From positions 1 through 6,483 of the forward strand of contig JBFKFP010000152.1 in assembly GCA_041618535.1 (NCBI GenBank): a stretch of DNA of 6,483 bases, in the 5' to 3' direction. The stretch comes from SHLJ01 sp041618535 (lineage in GTDB: Bacteria; Bacteroidota; Bacteroidia; Flavobacteriales; Flavobacteriaceae). Shown here one piece after another: positions 4,884 through 6,483 of the stretch (position 1 is the stretch's first letter; each line of letters starts with the position of its first letter). A model generated the notes under the pieces. It did no database searches and was not told where the DNA came from. It was given only the letters and a program-made list of their open reading frames with translations. The position numbers and the translations under genes were made by a program.

Positions 4884-6483
4884 TTAATGGGAGCTCTCCA
4901 GCCACTTCCTCGCGTTGATGAATGCTTCGAGCCACGGTGAGACCTCATCATTCCTCTCATGTGGATAATAGGCCCAGTTCCATGGGAAGGTAGAACGCTC
5001 AATATGAGGCATGGTGACCAGGTGCCGTCCTGTTTTATCACACATCATCGCGGTGTTAAAATCTGAACCGTTAGGATTGGCCGGATACTGGGAATATCCA
5101 TATTTGGCCACGATATTATATCGTTCTTCCTCATAGGGAAGATCGAATTTGCCCTCCCCATGGCTGACCCAAACTCCAAGTGTGGATCCGGCAAGGGTAG
5201 AGAGCATCACCGAGTTGTTCGCTGCGATCTCTACCGAGGTAAATCCGCTCTCGTGTTTGCGGGAATCATTGAAGGTCATTTTTCCATGGACCTCATGGTC
5301 AGGATTGATCTCCTCCAGTTCCATGAACAACTGGCATCCGTTACAGATACCAATGGACAGGGTGTCTTCCCGTTTGAAGAAATTCTGTAATGATTTATTC
5401 GCTTTTTCATTGTAAAGGAATGCTCCTGCCCAGCCTTTGGCCGAACCAAGCACATCCGAATTGCTAAATCCGCCTACAGCACCGATAAATTGAATGTCCT
5501 CAAGTGTTTCCCGACCACTTATGAGGTCGGTCATATGAACATCCTTGACGTCAAAACCGGCCATATGCATAATATTGGCAAGCTCTCGTTCACTATTGCT
5601 GCCCTTTTCACGCAGCACTGCCGCTTTCGGCCGGTTTTTAAGACCTGAAAGATCAGGTATATTGCCGTTAAAATGATGGGGGAATTTATAGTTTAGAGCT
5701 TGATTCCCGTAATTGTTGAATCGTTCCAGCGCCAGGTCACCCGCTGTCTGGTGACGATCCAGGAGGTAAGAGGTCTTGAACCAGACATTCCTGAGACGTG
5801 AAACGCTCATTGTAAAGACGTCCTTACCGTTCAGAATGCTCAAGACGTCCGAGGAGTTCGGTTGTCCAATTTTATGATAATCCACTCCATTGTCCTCCAA
5901 AATATTTTCTATCGAATCATCTTTTGCCTGTATCACAACAGAAGCTTTTTCCGAAAACAACAATCTTAAGGAATCCTCTTCATCTAAACTGCCCAGATCT
6001 AATTCCGCTCCCAGGTTTGGCACCGAAAAACACATTTCAAGCAAAGTCGTTATAAGTCCGCCTGAAGCCACGTCATGGCCCGCTAATATTTTATCTTCCC
6101 TGATGAGCTCCTGAAGGGTGTTAAAAACAACCTTTAAATAGGACGCATCTTTAACCGAAGGAGCCTGGTCTCCAATTTTGTTCCTGACCTGGGCGAATGA
6201 ACTTCCACCAAGATGAAAATCATCTTTCGAAAGATCGATATAGTACAGTGAACCACCATCCTTTCTAAGTACCGGTTCCACCAACTTGCCGATGGCATCA
6301 CAATGAGCAGCAGCTGATATGATCACCGTTCCCGGAGCCAGTACCTCCCCGTCCTGATACTTTTGTTTCATAGACAGTGAATCCTTCCCGGTTGGAACAT
6401 TGATGCCCAACTCAATCGAGAACTCAGAAACAGCCTCTACGGCCTTATAAAGCCTCGCATCCTCTCCAGGGTTTTTGCATGGC
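4884..6483 (-). CDS. purL: Phosphoribosylformylglycinamidine synthase, C-terminal part (5' end off the right edge)
   Basis: The visible 532 codons are the C-terminal part of the large single-chain PurL (usually about 1,200-1,300 residues), which converts FGAR, glutamine and ATP to FGAM in the fourth step of purine synthesis. The frame continues open to base 6483 with PCKNPGEDARLYKAVEAV followed by ELGINVPTGKDS, conserved PurL sequence, so the protein does not begin within the window. Fragment residues about 30-260 cover the end of the second synthetase half, including the motif GHDVASGGL (about 135-143). The class I glutaminase domain spans about 285-532: nucleophile Cys380 in GICNGCQ, and His493 and Glu495 in PHIERS, completing the catalytic triad. 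The last residues are WLESSH before TAA. All visible catalytic residues are intact. It is cytoplasmic and housekeeping; the tightly following peptidase gene is not an obvious functional partner. Confidence 0.97.
   Translation of the reverse strand, partial: PCKNPGEDARLYKAVEAVSEFSIELGINVPTGKDSLSMKQKYQDGEVLAPGTVIISAAAHCDAIGKLVEPVLRKDGGSLYYIDLSKDDFHLGGSSFAQVRNKIGDQAPSVKDASYLKVVFNTLQELIREDKILAGHDVASGGLITTLLEMCFSVPNLGAELDLGSLDEEDSLRLLFSEKASVVIQAKDDSIENILEDNGVDYHKIGQPNSSDVLSILNGKDVFTMSVSRLRNVWFKTSYLLDRHQTAGDLALERFNNYGNQALNYKFPHHFNGNIPDLSGLKNRPKAAVLREKGSNSERELANIMHMAGFDVKDVHMTDLISGRETLEDIQFIGAVGGFSNSDVLGSAKGWAGAFLYNEKANKSLQNFFKREDTLSIGICNGCQLFMELEEINPDHEVHGKMTFNDSRKHESGFTSVEIAANNSVMLSTLAGSTLGVWVSHGEGKFDLPYEEERYNIVAKYGYSQYPANPNGSDFNTAMMCDKTGRHLVTMPHIERSTFPWNWAYYPHERNDEVSPWLEAFINARKWLESSH

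Noticed and set aside
4859..5041. 60-codon minus-strand frame overlapping the purL 3' end and the gap before the peptidase
   Set aside because: It lies out of frame within the glutaminase-coding part of purL and resembles no protein; the real frame contains the catalytic His-x-Glu.
6408..6410. TTG as a possible start of a short purL-like gene
   Set aside because: The frame continues upstream to the window edge with strongly conserved PurL sequence (GEDARLY), so this codon is an internal leucine.
1..6483. A novel defence, mobile or biosynthetic system
   Set aside because: All long conserved frames belong to well-known families, there are no transposase, integrase, toxin-antitoxin, repeat-array or tRNA signals, and gene spacing is ordinary for a chromosome.

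Overview
The window reads as a stretch of chromosome from a Bacteroidota bacterium, most likely a member of Flavobacteriia. Three things point there: a secreted protease carrying a type IX secretion (T9SS) C-terminal sorting domain and a signal peptide ending in Ala-Gln, single-chain purL of the large type, and upstream sequences resembling the Bacteroidota promoter (-7 TAnnTTTG) with little Shine-Dalgarno sequence. Every supported gene is on the minus strand, so transcription runs from the right edge to the left edge.

In order of transcription: (1) 6483-4884, the C-terminal part of purL, a purine biosynthesis enzyme, with the AIRS domains partly visible and the full glutaminase domain. (2) 4852-2462, a complete 796-residue secreted M14 zinc carboxypeptidase with prodomain, catalytic domain, beta-rich accessory domains and T9SS sorting domain; it begins 31 bp after purL. 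(3) 2379-607, a complete 590-residue AMP-forming long-chain acyl-CoA ligase. (4) 498-25, a complete 157-residue MarR-family regulator. (5) 44-1, the first codons of a gene running off the left edge. It starts inside the 3' end of marR and encodes the N-terminal Rossmann strand expected of a 3-hydroxyacyl-CoA dehydrogenase.

The left half looks like a fatty-acid activation and beta-oxidation locus under a MarR repressor. The acyl-CoA ligase supplies acyl-CoA, and the regulator is translationally overlapped with a probable beta-oxidation enzyme. The region before marR holds a nearly perfect 26-bp palindrome next to a good Bacteroidota -7 element, a convincing candidate for an autoregulatory operator. 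A different 9-bp inverted repeat covers the start codon of the ligase gene. The right half (purL and the peptidase) has no evident functional link to this.

No gene-free stretch exceeds about 110 bases. I see no RNA genes, mobile elements, CRISPR arrays or origins. I found no credible new biological system. The points most worth checking are the two inverted repeats, the overlapped downstream gene, and the substrate-pocket residues of the carboxypeptidase.
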